Shown here piece after piece: positions 16,237 to 24,706 of a stretch of DNA of 51,559 nt (positions are counted from its first letter, which is position 1; each line of letters opens with the position of its first letter). Position numbers and translations under genes: made by a program. Source of the stretch: a bacterium (GTDB lineage Bacteria; UBA8248); assembly GCA_022825065.1 (NCBI GenBank), contig JAJDYR010000025.1:1-51559 (forward strand). Reading direction: 5' to 3'. The notes beneath the pieces are model-generated. The model searched no databases. It worked only from the letters and a program-made list of their open reading frames with translations, and was not told where the DNA came from.

Positions 16237-18858
16237 CTAGTTTTGGAACTCTGCGATCCGCTCCGCGCTCTCGCGGAGCTTTTCCGCGCGCTCCAGGGTT
16301 TCACGCAGGCGGGTTTTGTCCTTTTCCACGATTTCGGCGGGCGCGCGTTCGATGAACGAGGGATTGGCGAGTTTTTTCTCAAGGCCGGAAATCGTATCGT
16401 TCGCGTCGGCGATTTGTTTGTGGAGGCGCTTCAGTTCCTCTTCGACGTCGATGAGTCCGCCGATGGGAACGAACGCCTGCCCGTAGCCGAAAACGGTGTG
16501 GGCCGACGCCTTGGGCCGCTCCACGTCGGGGCCGACCTTCCAGTCGGGCGCGATTCTCGCCAGTCTCCGTATCCATTCGGATTCTCGCATGATGACCTCG
16601 AGTTTCCCGGGGTCCTGCACCTGAATATGCGCGGGCATCTCCTTGTTGGGAGAAATGTTGAGCTCGCCGCGAATGTTTCTGATGCCGCCGATCATGTCCA
16701 TCAGGGCCTCGAATTCCGATTCCGCTTGCGCGTCGTCCCACCCCTCCTGGGCTTTCGGCCACTCGGCCATCATGATGCTCTCGCCCGTGCGGTTCGGGAG
16801 TTTCTGCCAGATCTCCTCGGTGATGAAGGGGATGACCGGGTGCAGAAGACGCAGCGTGCGTTCGAGCGCTTCGGCGAGCACGGCTCGGCTGGCGTCGCCC
16901 CGCTCGCCGGAGATGAGGGCGGGTTTGATGACTTCCAAATACCAGTCGCACAGTTCGTGCCATGTGAAGTGGTAGAGCGCCAGGGCGGCGTCGTTGAAGC
17001 GGTATTCCTCGAGCGCTTCGTCCACCTGGCGCGTCACGCCGTTCAGGCGGCTCAGTATCCACCTGTCCCCGAGTGAGAGTTCTTCTCTCGGAGGCATGGG
17101 GGGAACGCTCTCGCCCAGGTTCATCAGGGTGAAGCGGGCCGCGTTCCAGATTTTGTTGCAGAAATTCCGGTACCCGGCGATTCGCTCGGTGGACAGGCGA
17201 ATGTCGCGCCCCTGGGCGGCCATGGCGGTAAGGGTGAACCGCAGAGAATCCGTTCCGAATTCCTCGATGATCTCCAGCGGGTCGATAATGTTCCCGCGCG
17301 TCTTGCTCATCTTGTGGCCCTGCTCGTCCCTCACCAGCGCGTGGATGTAGACGTCGCGGAAGGGAACGTCGCCCATGAACTTGAGCCCCGTCATGATCAT
17401 CCTCGCCACCCAGAAGAAGATGATGTCGAAGCCGGTGACGAGGACGGACGTGGGGTAGAAGTATTTCAGGTCTGCGTTCTCATCCGGCCACCCGAACGTC
17501 GAAAAAGGCCAGAGGGCGGAACTGAACCAGGTGTCGAGCACGTCGGTTTCGCGTCTTAAGTTCGGGTCGCCCGGATCCTCGCGCGAGACGACCACCTCCC
17601 CGGTTTCGTCGTTGTACCAGGCGGGTATCTGGTGGCCCCACCAGATCTGGCGGCTGATGCACCAGTCCCGGATGTTGTGCATCCACTCGAAATAGGTGGA
17701 TTCCCACTGCTTGGGGATGATCCTGATTCGCCCGTCCTCGACGGCGCGAATCGATTCCTCCGCCAGCGGCTTCGCGCGCACGAACCATTGCTTCGAGAGA
17801 TAAGGCTCCACCACCGTGCCGCAGCGGTAGCACCCGCCTATGGCGTGGCGATGGGCCTCCACCCCGCGCATCAGCCCCTGCGTTTCCAGGTCGGCGACGA
17901 TGCGCTTTCGAGCCTCGAAGCGGTCCAGCCCCTCGTAGGGGCCTCCGTTTTCGTTGATCTTGGCATCCGGCGTGAGGATGTTGACTTGCGGGAGGTCGTT
18001 TCTGAGTCCCGCCTCGAAATCGTTCGGGTCGTGCGCGGGGGTGACCTTCACGGCGCCGGAGCCGAACTCGGCGTCCACGAAAGAATCCGCGATGACGGGG
18101 ATTTTCCTGTCCAGTAGAGGCAGGCGCAAATGCTCGCCCACGAGGCTTTTGTATCTCTCGTCGTCGGGATGAACGGCCACGGCCGTATCGCCGAGCATGG
18201 TCTCGGGGCGCGTCGTCGCGATGGTGACGCCGTCCCCGCCGCTCCAGAGCGGGTAGTGGAAATTCCACAGGTGGCCGTCGTGTTCTTCGTGCTCGACTTC
18301 CAGGTCGGAAACGGCCGTCTCGCACCTCGGACACCAGTTCACCAGGTAGTTGTCGCGGTAGATCAACCCCTCTTCATAGAGCCTCACGAAGGCCTCGCGC
18401 ACAGCGCGGGAGAGCCCCTCGTCCATCGTGAACCGCTCGCGCTCCCAGTCGCACGAAGCGCCCAGGCGGTGAAGCTGGCGGATGATGGTTCCGCCGCTCT
18501 CGGCTTTCCACTTCCAGACGCGCTCGATGAATTTCTCACGCCCCAGGGATTCGCGCGAGAGGTTTTCCTCGGCGAGTTGGCGCTCCACAACGTTCTGGGT
18601 GGCGATGCCCGCATGGTCGGTGCCCGGCATCCAGCAGACGCGCAGGCCGCTCATGCGCTTCCAGCGGATGAGGATATCCTGCAGGGTGTTGTTCAGGGCG
18701 TGGCCCATATGGAGCGAGCCCGTCACGTTCGGGGGCGGGATGACGATGGAGTAAGGCTCATGGTTCTCGCTGGGCGCGCCGTGAAAATATCCGCGCTTCA
18801 GCCACTCGGCATACCAGCGATCTTCGGCCCCTTTCGGGTCGTAGCGGGGTTCCAGCAA
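16237..18858 (-). CDS. valS: Valyl-tRNA synthetase
   Basis: 873 aa class I synthetase. HIGH motif: PNVTGSLHMGH (43-53). KMSKS-type motif: KMSKT (516-520). The editing domain (CP1) lies between, with TTRPETMLGDTAVAVHP, followed by the anticodon-binding helical domain. A C-terminal coiled-coil tRNA arm runs from about 805 (EEELKRLHKQIADAND onwards). It starts with TTG at 18858 with GGAG eight bases upstream, inside the end of the preceding gene. It is followed without a gap by birA and coaX. Confidence 0.97.
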   Translation of the reverse strand: MLEPRYDPKGAEDRWYAEWLKRGYFHGAPSENHEPYSIVIPPPNVTGSLHMGHALNNTLQDILIRWKRMSGLRVCWMPGTDHAGIATQNVVERQLAEENLSRESLGREKFIERVWKWKAESGGTIIRQLHRLGASCDWERERFTMDEGLSRAVREAFVRLYEEGLIYRDNYLVNWCPRCETAVSDLEVEHEEHDGHLWNFHYPLWSGGDGVTIATTRPETMLGDTAVAVHPDDERYKSLVGEHLRLPLLDRKIPVIADSFVDAEFGSGAVKVTPAHDPNDFEAGLRNDLPQVNILTPDAKINENGGPYEGLDRFEARKRIVADLETQGLMRGVEAHRHAIGGCYRCGTVVEPYLSKQWFVRAKPLAEESIRAVEDGRIRIIPKQWESTYFEWMHNIRDWCISRQIWWGHQIPAWYNDETGEVVVSREDPGDPNLRRETDVLDTWFSSALWPFSTFGWPDENADLKYFYPTSVLVTGFDIIFFWVARMIMTGLKFMGDVPFRDVYIHALVRDEQGHKMSKTRGNIIDPLEIIEEFGTDSLRFTLTAMAAQGRDIRLSTERIAGYRNFCNKIWNAARFTLMNLGESVPPMPPREELSLGDRWILSRLNGVTRQVDEALEEYRFNDAALALYHFTWHELCDWYLEVIKPALISGERGDASRAVLAEALERTLRLLHPVIPFITEEIWQKLPNRTGESIMMAEWPKAQEGWDDAQAESEFEALMDMIGGIRNIRGELNISPNKEMPAHIQVQDPGKLEVIMRESEWIRRLARIAPDWKVGPDVERPKASAHTVFGYGQAFVPIGGLIDVEEELKRLHKQIADANDTISGLEKKLANPSFIERAPAEIVEKDKTRLRETLERAEKLRESAERIAEFQN

Positions 18859-18861
18859 AAC

Positions 18862-19587
18862 TTATTCTCCGCGTTTGATTTTTTCGATTTCTCGAATGAC
18901 GATTTTCTCTACGATATAGGGGAGCTGTTTTACCACGGCGTCTTCGATGTGGCTGAGCAACGTGGGGGCGATCCTTTCGGCGGCTTCTTCGAGATGTTTC
19001 TGGATGATGGGAGCGAGTGTTTCGCTATCGAGTGCGGGCGGGGCATCGAATGTGGGCCGTTGCTCCTCTTCAGCGGCGGAAGCCTCTTGCGATTCTTCGG
19101 ATTCTCCTGTCGTGTCCTCAGAAGGGGAGGGCGCTTCCTCCGCAGTTTTCTCGACCACCGTTGCCGTCGGGGAACCTGGCTCCGCCTGCGTTTCGGGCTG
19201 TGATGTCGATACGCTATGTCCAGGGCCGATGATGCGCTCCACTTCGTCCGTGAATACCACCGGTTTGAACGGTTTTTCGATGTTCGCCATCGCGCCCACT
19301 TGCTGGATTACCTCATCGCTGACGCTTTTGCGCGTGCTCGTTAAAACGAGAAGAGGGACCTGGGAGAGTTCCGGTTTTTCGCGCAGGCGACGGCAAAATC
19401 CCAAGCCGTCGGAACCCTCCATGTCCAGGCTGGCGACGACGATGTCCGGCGCCGCATTCTCCGCCATTTCAAGCGCTTCGTCTGCATTCTCCGCTATCTG
19501 GACGTCGACTCCCCTATCCCTGTAGGCCAATTCCACGACGCGTTGCACCAGGAGGCTTTCATCGAGGAGAAGTAATTTGGTCGTCAT
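18862..19587 (-). CDS. Receiver-like protein with degenerate phospho-site and PopZ-like tail
   Basis: 241 aa from the ATG at 19587 (GAGGA eight bases upstream); a longer frame upstream is not family-like. Residues 1-122 look like a CheY receiver: Asp9-Glu10, Thr83/Ser84 and Lys105 in EKPFKP. Aligning VVASLDMEGSDG with the usual VLLDIMMPGMDG puts Ser53 at the phosphoacceptor Asp position. A Glu/Ser/Thr-rich linker (about 123-190) leads to a helical C-terminus ending KQLPYIVEKIVIREIEKIKR. That end resembles the C-terminal helix of PopZ/DUF2497 polar-organising proteins (from memory). The gene ends 4 bp before the valS start. The function is unknown; a non-phosphorylated scaffold is a guess. Confidence 0.7.
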   Translation of the reverse strand: MTTKLLLLDESLLVQRVVELAYRDRGVDVQIAENADEALEMAENAAPDIVVASLDMEGSDGLGFCRRLREKPELSQVPLLVLTSTRKSVSDEVIQQVGAMANIEKPFKPVVFTDEVERIIGPGHSVSTSQPETQAEPGSPTATVVEKTAEEAPSPSEDTTGESEESQEASAAEEEQRPTFDAPPALDSETLAPIIQKHLEEAAERIAPTLLSHIEDAVVKQLPYIVEKIVIREIEKIKRGE

Positions 19588-19743
19588 ATGATCGGTCCTC
19601 GTCCGGTCGTTCGCTGGATGAGCCGAAAGGACGATAAGAGCCGGCAGTCTGCGCTCAAATGTCTTTGTAACTCTTAAGCCTTCTTGCGCCGGGCAACTGG
19701 TTGACAATCATGCCACCACCGCAATTCCGGGGTCAACCAGTTT

Positions 19744-20811
19744 CTATTTGCGCTGGTACCGGTTTACGGCGCGGCGGTGTTCTCGGTACGTGCGGGAAAA
19801 TCGATGGCCGCCGGCCTTGGTGGCCACGAAATAAAGGTATTTCACCTTGGCGGGGTTCAAGGCCGATTTGATGGATTCCAGCCCCGGACTGGCAATGGGG
19901 CCCGGGGGAAGTCCCCGGTGGAGGTAGGTGTTGTAGGGTGAATCGTATCGTAAATCTTTTTTTGTGATGTTTCCGTCGAAATGGGGGAGTCCGTATATGA
20001 CGGTGGGGTCGCTCTGGAGGCGCATTCTTCTTTTGAGCCGGTTGATGAAAACGGCCGCGATGAGCGGACGTTCGCTGCCGAGAGATGTCTCTTTTTCGAT
20101 GATCGAGGCCAGGGTGAGCGCCTGGTGGATGGTGAATCCCATCGTTTTCGCCTGTTCTCTGAGGGCGGGCGAGAATTTTTTCCGCATCGTTCGAACCATG
20201 AAACCCAGGATTTTCTTCGTTTCCGTGCCCACCGGGAAATGATACGTGTCGGGGAATAGATATCCCTCGATGGAGGCCGCGGAAATATCGAGTTCTTCCA
20301 GAAAGGAAGGATCGCGGGAGAGCCTGAGAATTTCTTCTTCACCGGCGAGTTTCGCGCGCTGGATGGTTCGAGCGATTTCCCGGACGTTGTAGCCCTCGGG
20401 AATGGTGAATGTGCGCCGGGCGACTCTGCCCTCAGATAGATGCCGGTATATCTCCCGCGGCGACATGGATGCTTTGAGCGCATAGACGCCGGCTTGAATG
20501 CTCTTGGCGCCGCCCCTGAGTCTGGCCTGGAGGTGGAACAAGCCGGGGTTTTGAATCAAGCGGCTTTTCTCCAACAATTCGAGTATCCGGGCGAAGGACA
20601 TGCCGGAGCGGATGTGGACGTGTTTCGTTTCATCCGCTTTGGGGTTCGCGGGCCGATTGAATTCACTGTCCAGATATTGATAGCCGAGAAAAGCGCACAG
20701 GATGATGGAGGAAAAAAGTACGATGAGGATTTTACCGAGCCGCCTCTTTTTGGCGGGAGACGCCGGCTCCGGCGCCTCGCTTTCCTGGACGGAATTTTCG
20801 TTTTCACTCAT
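19744..20811 (-). CDS. mltG: Endolytic murein transglycosylase MltG
   Basis: 355 aa YceG-family enzyme that cuts nascent glycan strands at the inner membrane and sets their length. The N-terminal cytoplasmic tail (1-26) is acidic then basic, a membrane helix covers about 27-47, a LysM-like region (about 64-130) follows, and then the catalytic domain with EGYLFPDTY (182-190), catalytic Glu239 in SIIEKET and LQSDPTVIYG (265-274). The ATG overlaps the ruvX 3' end by 8 bp, a common pairing. Confidence 0.95.
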   Translation of the reverse strand: MSENENSVQESEAPEPASPAKKRRLGKILIVLFSSIILCAFLGYQYLDSEFNRPANPKADETKHVHIRSGMSFARILELLEKSRLIQNPGLFHLQARLRGGAKSIQAGVYALKASMSPREIYRHLSEGRVARRTFTIPEGYNVREIARTIQRAKLAGEEEILRLSRDPSFLEELDISAASIEGYLFPDTYHFPVGTETKKILGFMVRTMRKKFSPALREQAKTMGFTIHQALTLASIIEKETSLGSERPLIAAVFINRLKRRMRLQSDPTVIYGLPHFDGNITKKDLRYDSPYNTYLHRGLPPGPIASPGLESIKSALNPAKVKYLYFVATKAGGHRFSRTYREHRRAVNRYQRK

Positions 20812-21268
20812 GGGAAGTCGGGCGTTTCGCGTTTTGATGATCCAGGTAGGCCTGTAGAATGAGTTGCGCCGCGATGACGTCGCGCTTTTTCATCTTCCGG
20901 CTCGGCTTGGTTTCCATTTCATTCAAAACGCGGTCCGCCTGCGTCGTGCTGAGCCGCTCATCCCATTTTTCGACGGGAATTTCGAGGTTGTTCCGCAAAA
21001 ATTTCACGAACCTCCTGGTGCGCTTCGCCATGGACGTATCGCGGTTCGACAGTCCGACGGGGTGCCCCACGACCAGAAGATGAACATGATGCTCACGGAT
21101 GATGTTCCTTGTCTCGTCGAGCAGTTGCGCATCGCTTTGTCTTTCGATGAGGCCCAGTGGTTGGGACGTCAGACCCAGCGAGTCGCTGATGGCGAGCCCG
21201 ACCCGCTTTTCGCCGAAGTCCATTCCCAGGATTTTATTAACTTTTTTATGCCTTTTATTATCAATCAT
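20804..21268 (-). CDS. ruvX: Holliday junction resolvase-like / pre-16S rRNA nuclease YqgF
   Basis: 154 aa RNase H-fold protein. Motifs: ILGMDFGEKRVGLAISD (13-29, first acidic residue Asp17), VVGHPVGLSN, EKWDERLSTTQA (acidic residues) and KRDVIAAQLILQAYLD (last Asp). The family matures the 16S rRNA 5' end in E. coli. It is the first gene of a ruvX-mltG pair on the minus strand. The ATG at 21268 has only a weak AGGG upstream; no better start is visible. Confidence 0.94.
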   Translation of the reverse strand: MIDNKRHKKVNKILGMDFGEKRVGLAISDSLGLTSQPLGLIERQSDAQLLDETRNIIREHHVHLLVVGHPVGLSNRDTSMAKRTRRFVKFLRNNLEIPVEKWDERLSTTQADRVLNEMETKPSRKMKKRDVIAAQLILQAYLDHQNAKRPTSHE

Positions 21269-21595
21269 TTAGCCTAAACCCTTGCTCTTCCCTACTAGCC
21301 AGTTGATTCACCCCCTTTTATACCCTTTCCACTATATCTAGTGCCAGCCATTGCACGCACCAGCCATTTCGACGGATTATAATAGTAATGTTATGGTAGT
21401 TTTTAATTCATTTTGCGCGGCTTCTAGGGTGTGATGCCTAAATTCTCCTGATCATGAAGTGGCGGTTCTACTAACGGCGTCCCCTTCTTTCGTGATGGTG
21501 GAGGGGGCTTTCTGTTTTTGCAAAAAAGTAGTGTCTCAGTTTGAAATTTTCGAGATTATATACCTTGCTAAATTACTAACACATAGGAATCAATT
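21269..21595. other. AT-richer gap before the DUF2513-like gene
   Basis: Composition drops sharply compared with neighbouring genes. The region holds a terminator-like hairpin at about 21481-21520 (CCCC...GGGG followed by GCTTTCTGTTTTTG) and the left inverted repeat of the mobile-looking cassette at 21530. The ruvX-mltG promoter should lie within 21269-21400 on the minus strand but I cannot place it confidently. Confidence 0.5.
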
Positions 21596-21869
21596 ATGGA
21601 TATGGAACTCGTCAAGCAAATCCTTTTGAGCGCCGAAGAAAACGAGGACGGATATATCAATCTTAAATCTCTAGGGAAGTACAACAGAAAAGAAGTTACG
21701 CAACATATTAAGCTTATGGAAAAAGAAGGCCTTATCGAATCTCCACTAACTACAGGCACAGATGAATCTTTTAAAGGATTCGCTAGCAGGGAAAGTAAAT
21801 TGACGCAGAAGGGCCGCAATTACCTAGACGAAATGCGTAAAGCATAATCTCATTTTAAGCTGAGACACT
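21530..21869. mobile_element. 340 bp inverted-repeat-bounded cassette carrying a DUF2513-like gene
   Basis: AGTGTCTCAG at 21530-21539 and CTGAGACACT at 21860-21869 are perfect inverted copies. The match extends imperfectly to 18 bp (AGTGTCTCAGYTTRAAAT). The gene at 21596-21847 is the only content. There is no transposase and no clear target-site duplication. Outside both ends lie similar terminator-like sequences starting CCCTTCTTTCG, at about 21482 and 21871. Either a non-autonomous insertion or a remnant of a larger element fits. Confidence 0.5.
21596..21847 (+). CDS. DUF2513-like small winged-helix protein
   Basis: 83 aa, ATG with AGGA seven bases upstream. The start MDMELVKQILLSAEEN, then YNRKEVTQHIKLMEKEGLIE and the end LTQKGRNYLDEMRK, resembles the DUF2513 family. 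These are small winged-helix proteins common in phages and mobile DNA. The sequence is AT-rich compared with the surrounding genes and sits inside an inverted-repeat-bounded segment, suggesting transfer. The likely role is DNA binding, based on fold only. Confidence 0.65.
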   Translation: MDMELVKQILLSAEENEDGYINLKSLGKYNRKEVTQHIKLMEKEGLIESPLTTGTDESFKGFASRESKLTQKGRNYLDEMRKA

Positions 21870-21946
21870 TCCCTTCTTTCGGAATGATTGAAGGAGTTTC
21901 CCTTTTTTGCCCTTCCTCACGGGCCTGACTTTGAAAAGCTGGATGA

Positions 21947-22411
21947 TCAGTTACCACCCTGTTCTTGCTCTTCATCACCCTTTTTTTCTGCTATCTTATA
22001 TCCCTTTGACTTCATACATGCGTCTATTAATGCTTGAACTTCTTCATTTCTCGTAAACATATGCAATAAAGCCCTACCAGAACCTCTAGCGTTCCGTCTT
22101 GCAAAAATCTCACAATTCGCTTTGTCTATATCCCATTGAGAAGTTTTATGTGGAGCTTCATGAGCCACTTTGTTTCTTTGCTGAATATCACGCACTATCT
22201 TGAGGCAGTAATCTCTTTTGTTATTTTGCGCGATGCACATAGACAAAAAGATAAAGGATAAATATTCATTCTGCGCGGATAGCAAAGTGTTCTGTTTTTC
22301 AAGGGCGGCCAATATATCATCGGCTGGATTCTTCTGCGCTTGAGCAGCATGAGAGACGTCATAGAAACTAAAGGCCAGTAACAACAAAACCGAGATAATA
22401 CCGCAACGCAT
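21947..22411 (-). CDS. Secreted protein of unknown function
   Basis: 154 aa from the ATG at 22411 (GGGAG eight bases upstream). Residues 1-25 form a Sec signal peptide with cleavage expected near SHAAQA. The mature part has four cysteines (59, 69, 100 and 132), enough for two disulfides in the periplasm. It ends with ACMKSKGYKI and a Lys/Glu/Gln-rich tail. I do not recognise a family, although the C-terminal CMxxKGY pattern recurs in small exported proteins. Composition is AT-rich and unlike the flanking housekeeping genes, matching the island around the DUF2513-like gene. Confidence 0.7.
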   Translation of the reverse strand: MRCGIISVLLLLAFSFYDVSHAAQAQKNPADDILAALEKQNTLLSAQNEYLSFIFLSMCIAQNNKRDYCLKIVRDIQQRNKVAHEAPHKTSQWDIDKANCEIFARRNARGSGRALLHMFTRNEEVQALIDACMKSKGYKIAEKKGDEEQEQGGN

Positions 22412-22787
22412 AATGTAATCTCCCAATAGCCGAAACTTACGAAGTGCTCTCAGCAAGTTATGACATAAGAGGGTAAGCTCACAAGCGCGACTATACGCGC
22501 ACCGAGTTGCGCACCATGGCCGCATTACTTCCGTTTCTGTCATAGTCTTCCCGCGTTGATTTCCATGGATTCGGTCAAACTGGAAATTCCGGCGCATTCA
22601 TTTCAAAGCCTAGATCATCCCCGATTCGGGCGCATCATGTCGATCATGGCCGGAGGCCAGCCAAAAGCCCTAGATAACACGGGAAAATGGGTAAATTAGG
22701 GGGTCAATTCTCGTAATCCTTGGAGTATGCAGCAATATCAAGGATATACGCGCATCCCTGAATTCAGAACAATGATTCGGGGATGAT
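22412..22787. other. Gap between the secreted protein and the TolC-like gene
   Basis: About 375 bp of mixed composition. Short frames exist on both strands around 22460-22590 but none has a credible start or family match. It probably includes the promoter of the secreted-protein gene; I see nothing else definable. Confidence 0.4.
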
Positions 22788-24407
22788 TCATTTTGTGGTT
22801 GGTTTCGCCTTGGCCTCGCCGGGATAGAACATTTCGATCTGGAACCGTTCGAGTGTGGAATGCGTCGCCCTATCCAATGAGGCGAGAGACTTGTGATAGT
22901 CGATGAGCGCCCGGGTTTCCTGCGTCAGGGAGTTGGCCAGCCTTTCCTGGTCTTCGAGAATGTCTCTGCTCGTCGAGAGCCCGACCTTGAATTTTTTCTC
23001 CTGGGCATCGAGACGCTCTTCCGCCAGCCTTCTGGCGACGCGCGTCGCCTCGATCCTTTTTACGTTTACGCGGACTCTGCGCGCGTTGCGGCGAACTTCC
23101 TCCATGATGGCCTGCTGCGTTTTATGGTAGGAGGCCACCGTTTTGGCGTGCCTGAGTTGCGCCTGGCGGTAGTCCGCCTTCGCTCCCCTGTTTCCGATGG
23201 GTATACGGAACGAGACGCCGCCGGAGAATGAGTATCTTTCGTTTTTGAATTGCTCCTCGAAGGCTCTCCCTTCGCTTTCCGCAAGAGAGTTGTTGGATGC
23301 CGACGCGTTCAAATTGACTTCGGGCAGCAGGTTTTGTTTCGCTACTTTCATATCGATTTTTCTTTTGTCGATTTCCAGGCGCGCATTCTCCAGTTCCGCA
23401 TGCTTGCGCAAGGCGTCGAGTGTGAGTTGCATCTCATCCACTCGTACGTTTCTGAACCTCGGCTTGTCTCTCGGCAGAATGCTGATGCCCCAGGCAGAGG
23501 GCTCCTCCGCTACGTTGAGCAGCATTTTCAGGGTGTCTTCCCTGTCCTTGATTTCGCGTTCCGCTACGAGAAGGGCTTCTTCCCGGGAGGCGACGGTGGC
23601 TTCCGCCTCCGTTATCTCTATCGGGGCGAGCGTGCCGACCTCGACTTGAATCTTGTTCCGGCGCAAGAGGTCCTTCGCGAGATCGAGCGACTTTCGCCTG
23701 AACTGGAGATTTTCGATGGAGAAGACGAGGTTCCAGTAAGCCTGTTGAACGGCGTCCACCGTCTGGATAACCCTGCTTCGATACGCATGAAGCGTTTGTT
23801 CTTTCGTGGCCATGGCCACCTTGATCCTGGCCCGGTTGATATCGATGCCGAAATTTTTGAACAAAGGCTGTTCGATGGTGAAAGTGAGACTGGTTTGGTA
23901 ACTCGGGTCGAATACGTTTTGCGGGGAATTCGTCGATTCCCTGATGTTTCGCAGGATGAGTGAATACTCCGCTCCCGTGATGATTCGTTGGCGGATGCCG
24001 GCCGCGATACCCAGGGAATCGGCTTCCCGTATTCCCCCGGTCCTGTTGAATGCGCTGTTCGCAGAGCCGAGCTTGGATTTGCTGACGCTCGTGTCCACGA
24101 AGGCCTGGGGGTCGAAGGCGGAGCGTTCTCTGGTGACGTTGCTTTCCGCGATGTCGGGGTCGAACCCGGCGATGGTGATGTCGAAATTGCGCGCAAGGGC
24201 GATGCTCACGGCTTCTCGCATGGACAGCGCGAGACGAGGGCCTCTTATACTTGGCGGCGCCACGCTGCTGCGCGGACGCTCGAAGGACGTTTCCGCAGAC
24301 AGGGTGGATTTCGGGGCTGAGGCTGCGTCCGGGAGAGGGGGTGAGAATAAAGAAACGAGAATGAAAGGCGCAATAATGCGGATAGAAAATAATTTGGGCG
24401 GTCTCAT
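22788..24407 (-). CDS. TolC-family outer-membrane efflux protein
   Basis: 539 aa with an N-terminal signal peptide (about 1-30). Two OEP repeats follow: residues about 60-290 (LSMREAVSIALARNFDI, then QTVDAVQQAYWNLVFSIENL) and 315-520 (DALRKHAELENARLEIDKRK, later DILEDQERLANSLTQ). These give the alpha-helical barrel of outer-membrane exit ducts for type I secretion or RND/MFS pumps. No pump or adaptor gene lies nearby, so the partner is unknown. The ATG at 24407 has AAGG upstream. Confidence 0.9.
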   Translation of the reverse strand: MRPPKLFSIRIIAPFILVSLFSPPLPDAASAPKSTLSAETSFERPRSSVAPPSIRGPRLALSMREAVSIALARNFDITIAGFDPDIAESNVTRERSAFDPQAFVDTSVSKSKLGSANSAFNRTGGIREADSLGIAAGIRQRIITGAEYSLILRNIRESTNSPQNVFDPSYQTSLTFTIEQPLFKNFGIDINRARIKVAMATKEQTLHAYRSRVIQTVDAVQQAYWNLVFSIENLQFRRKSLDLAKDLLRRNKIQVEVGTLAPIEITEAEATVASREEALLVAEREIKDREDTLKMLLNVAEEPSAWGISILPRDKPRFRNVRVDEMQLTLDALRKHAELENARLEIDKRKIDMKVAKQNLLPEVNLNASASNNSLAESEGRAFEEQFKNERYSFSGGVSFRIPIGNRGAKADYRQAQLRHAKTVASYHKTQQAIMEEVRRNARRVRVNVKRIEATRVARRLAEERLDAQEKKFKVGLSTSRDILEDQERLANSLTQETRALIDYHKSLASLDRATHSTLERFQIEMFYPGEAKAKPTTK

Positions 24408-24706
24408 GAAAAACCTTGCTCCACGTTACTGGCGGCGTTGATCGTAGGTCGCTTGTACCGTGAATCTACACTTCATTCTCCCGGTCCAGTTTTCCGGCTT
24501 CTTGAGAATATACTACTCGCATCGAGGTGAAAAGGGAAATGAGTTTTTGTTTTTTCATCGGTTACTCTTTGTAAATGTGGGAGATAGAGCGTTGCCCTTT
24601 CTTTTCTTGCGCAAGTGCGCGACGCTCTGCTAGAAAGATTTTCGAAAGAAACCTTTGGTTCGTAGTTGCTTTTCATAAGGCGCGATTCTTTTGAGGTGAG
24701 CGAACG

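Noticed and set aside
22460..22597. Integrase fragment or longer N-terminus of the secreted protein
   Set aside because: A faint YTRTEL-like reading on the plus strand is too short to support; the signal peptide starts at 22411 with its own ribosome binding site.
24408..24706. FMN riboswitch upstream of ribF
   Set aside because: The conserved RFN element segments could not be found.
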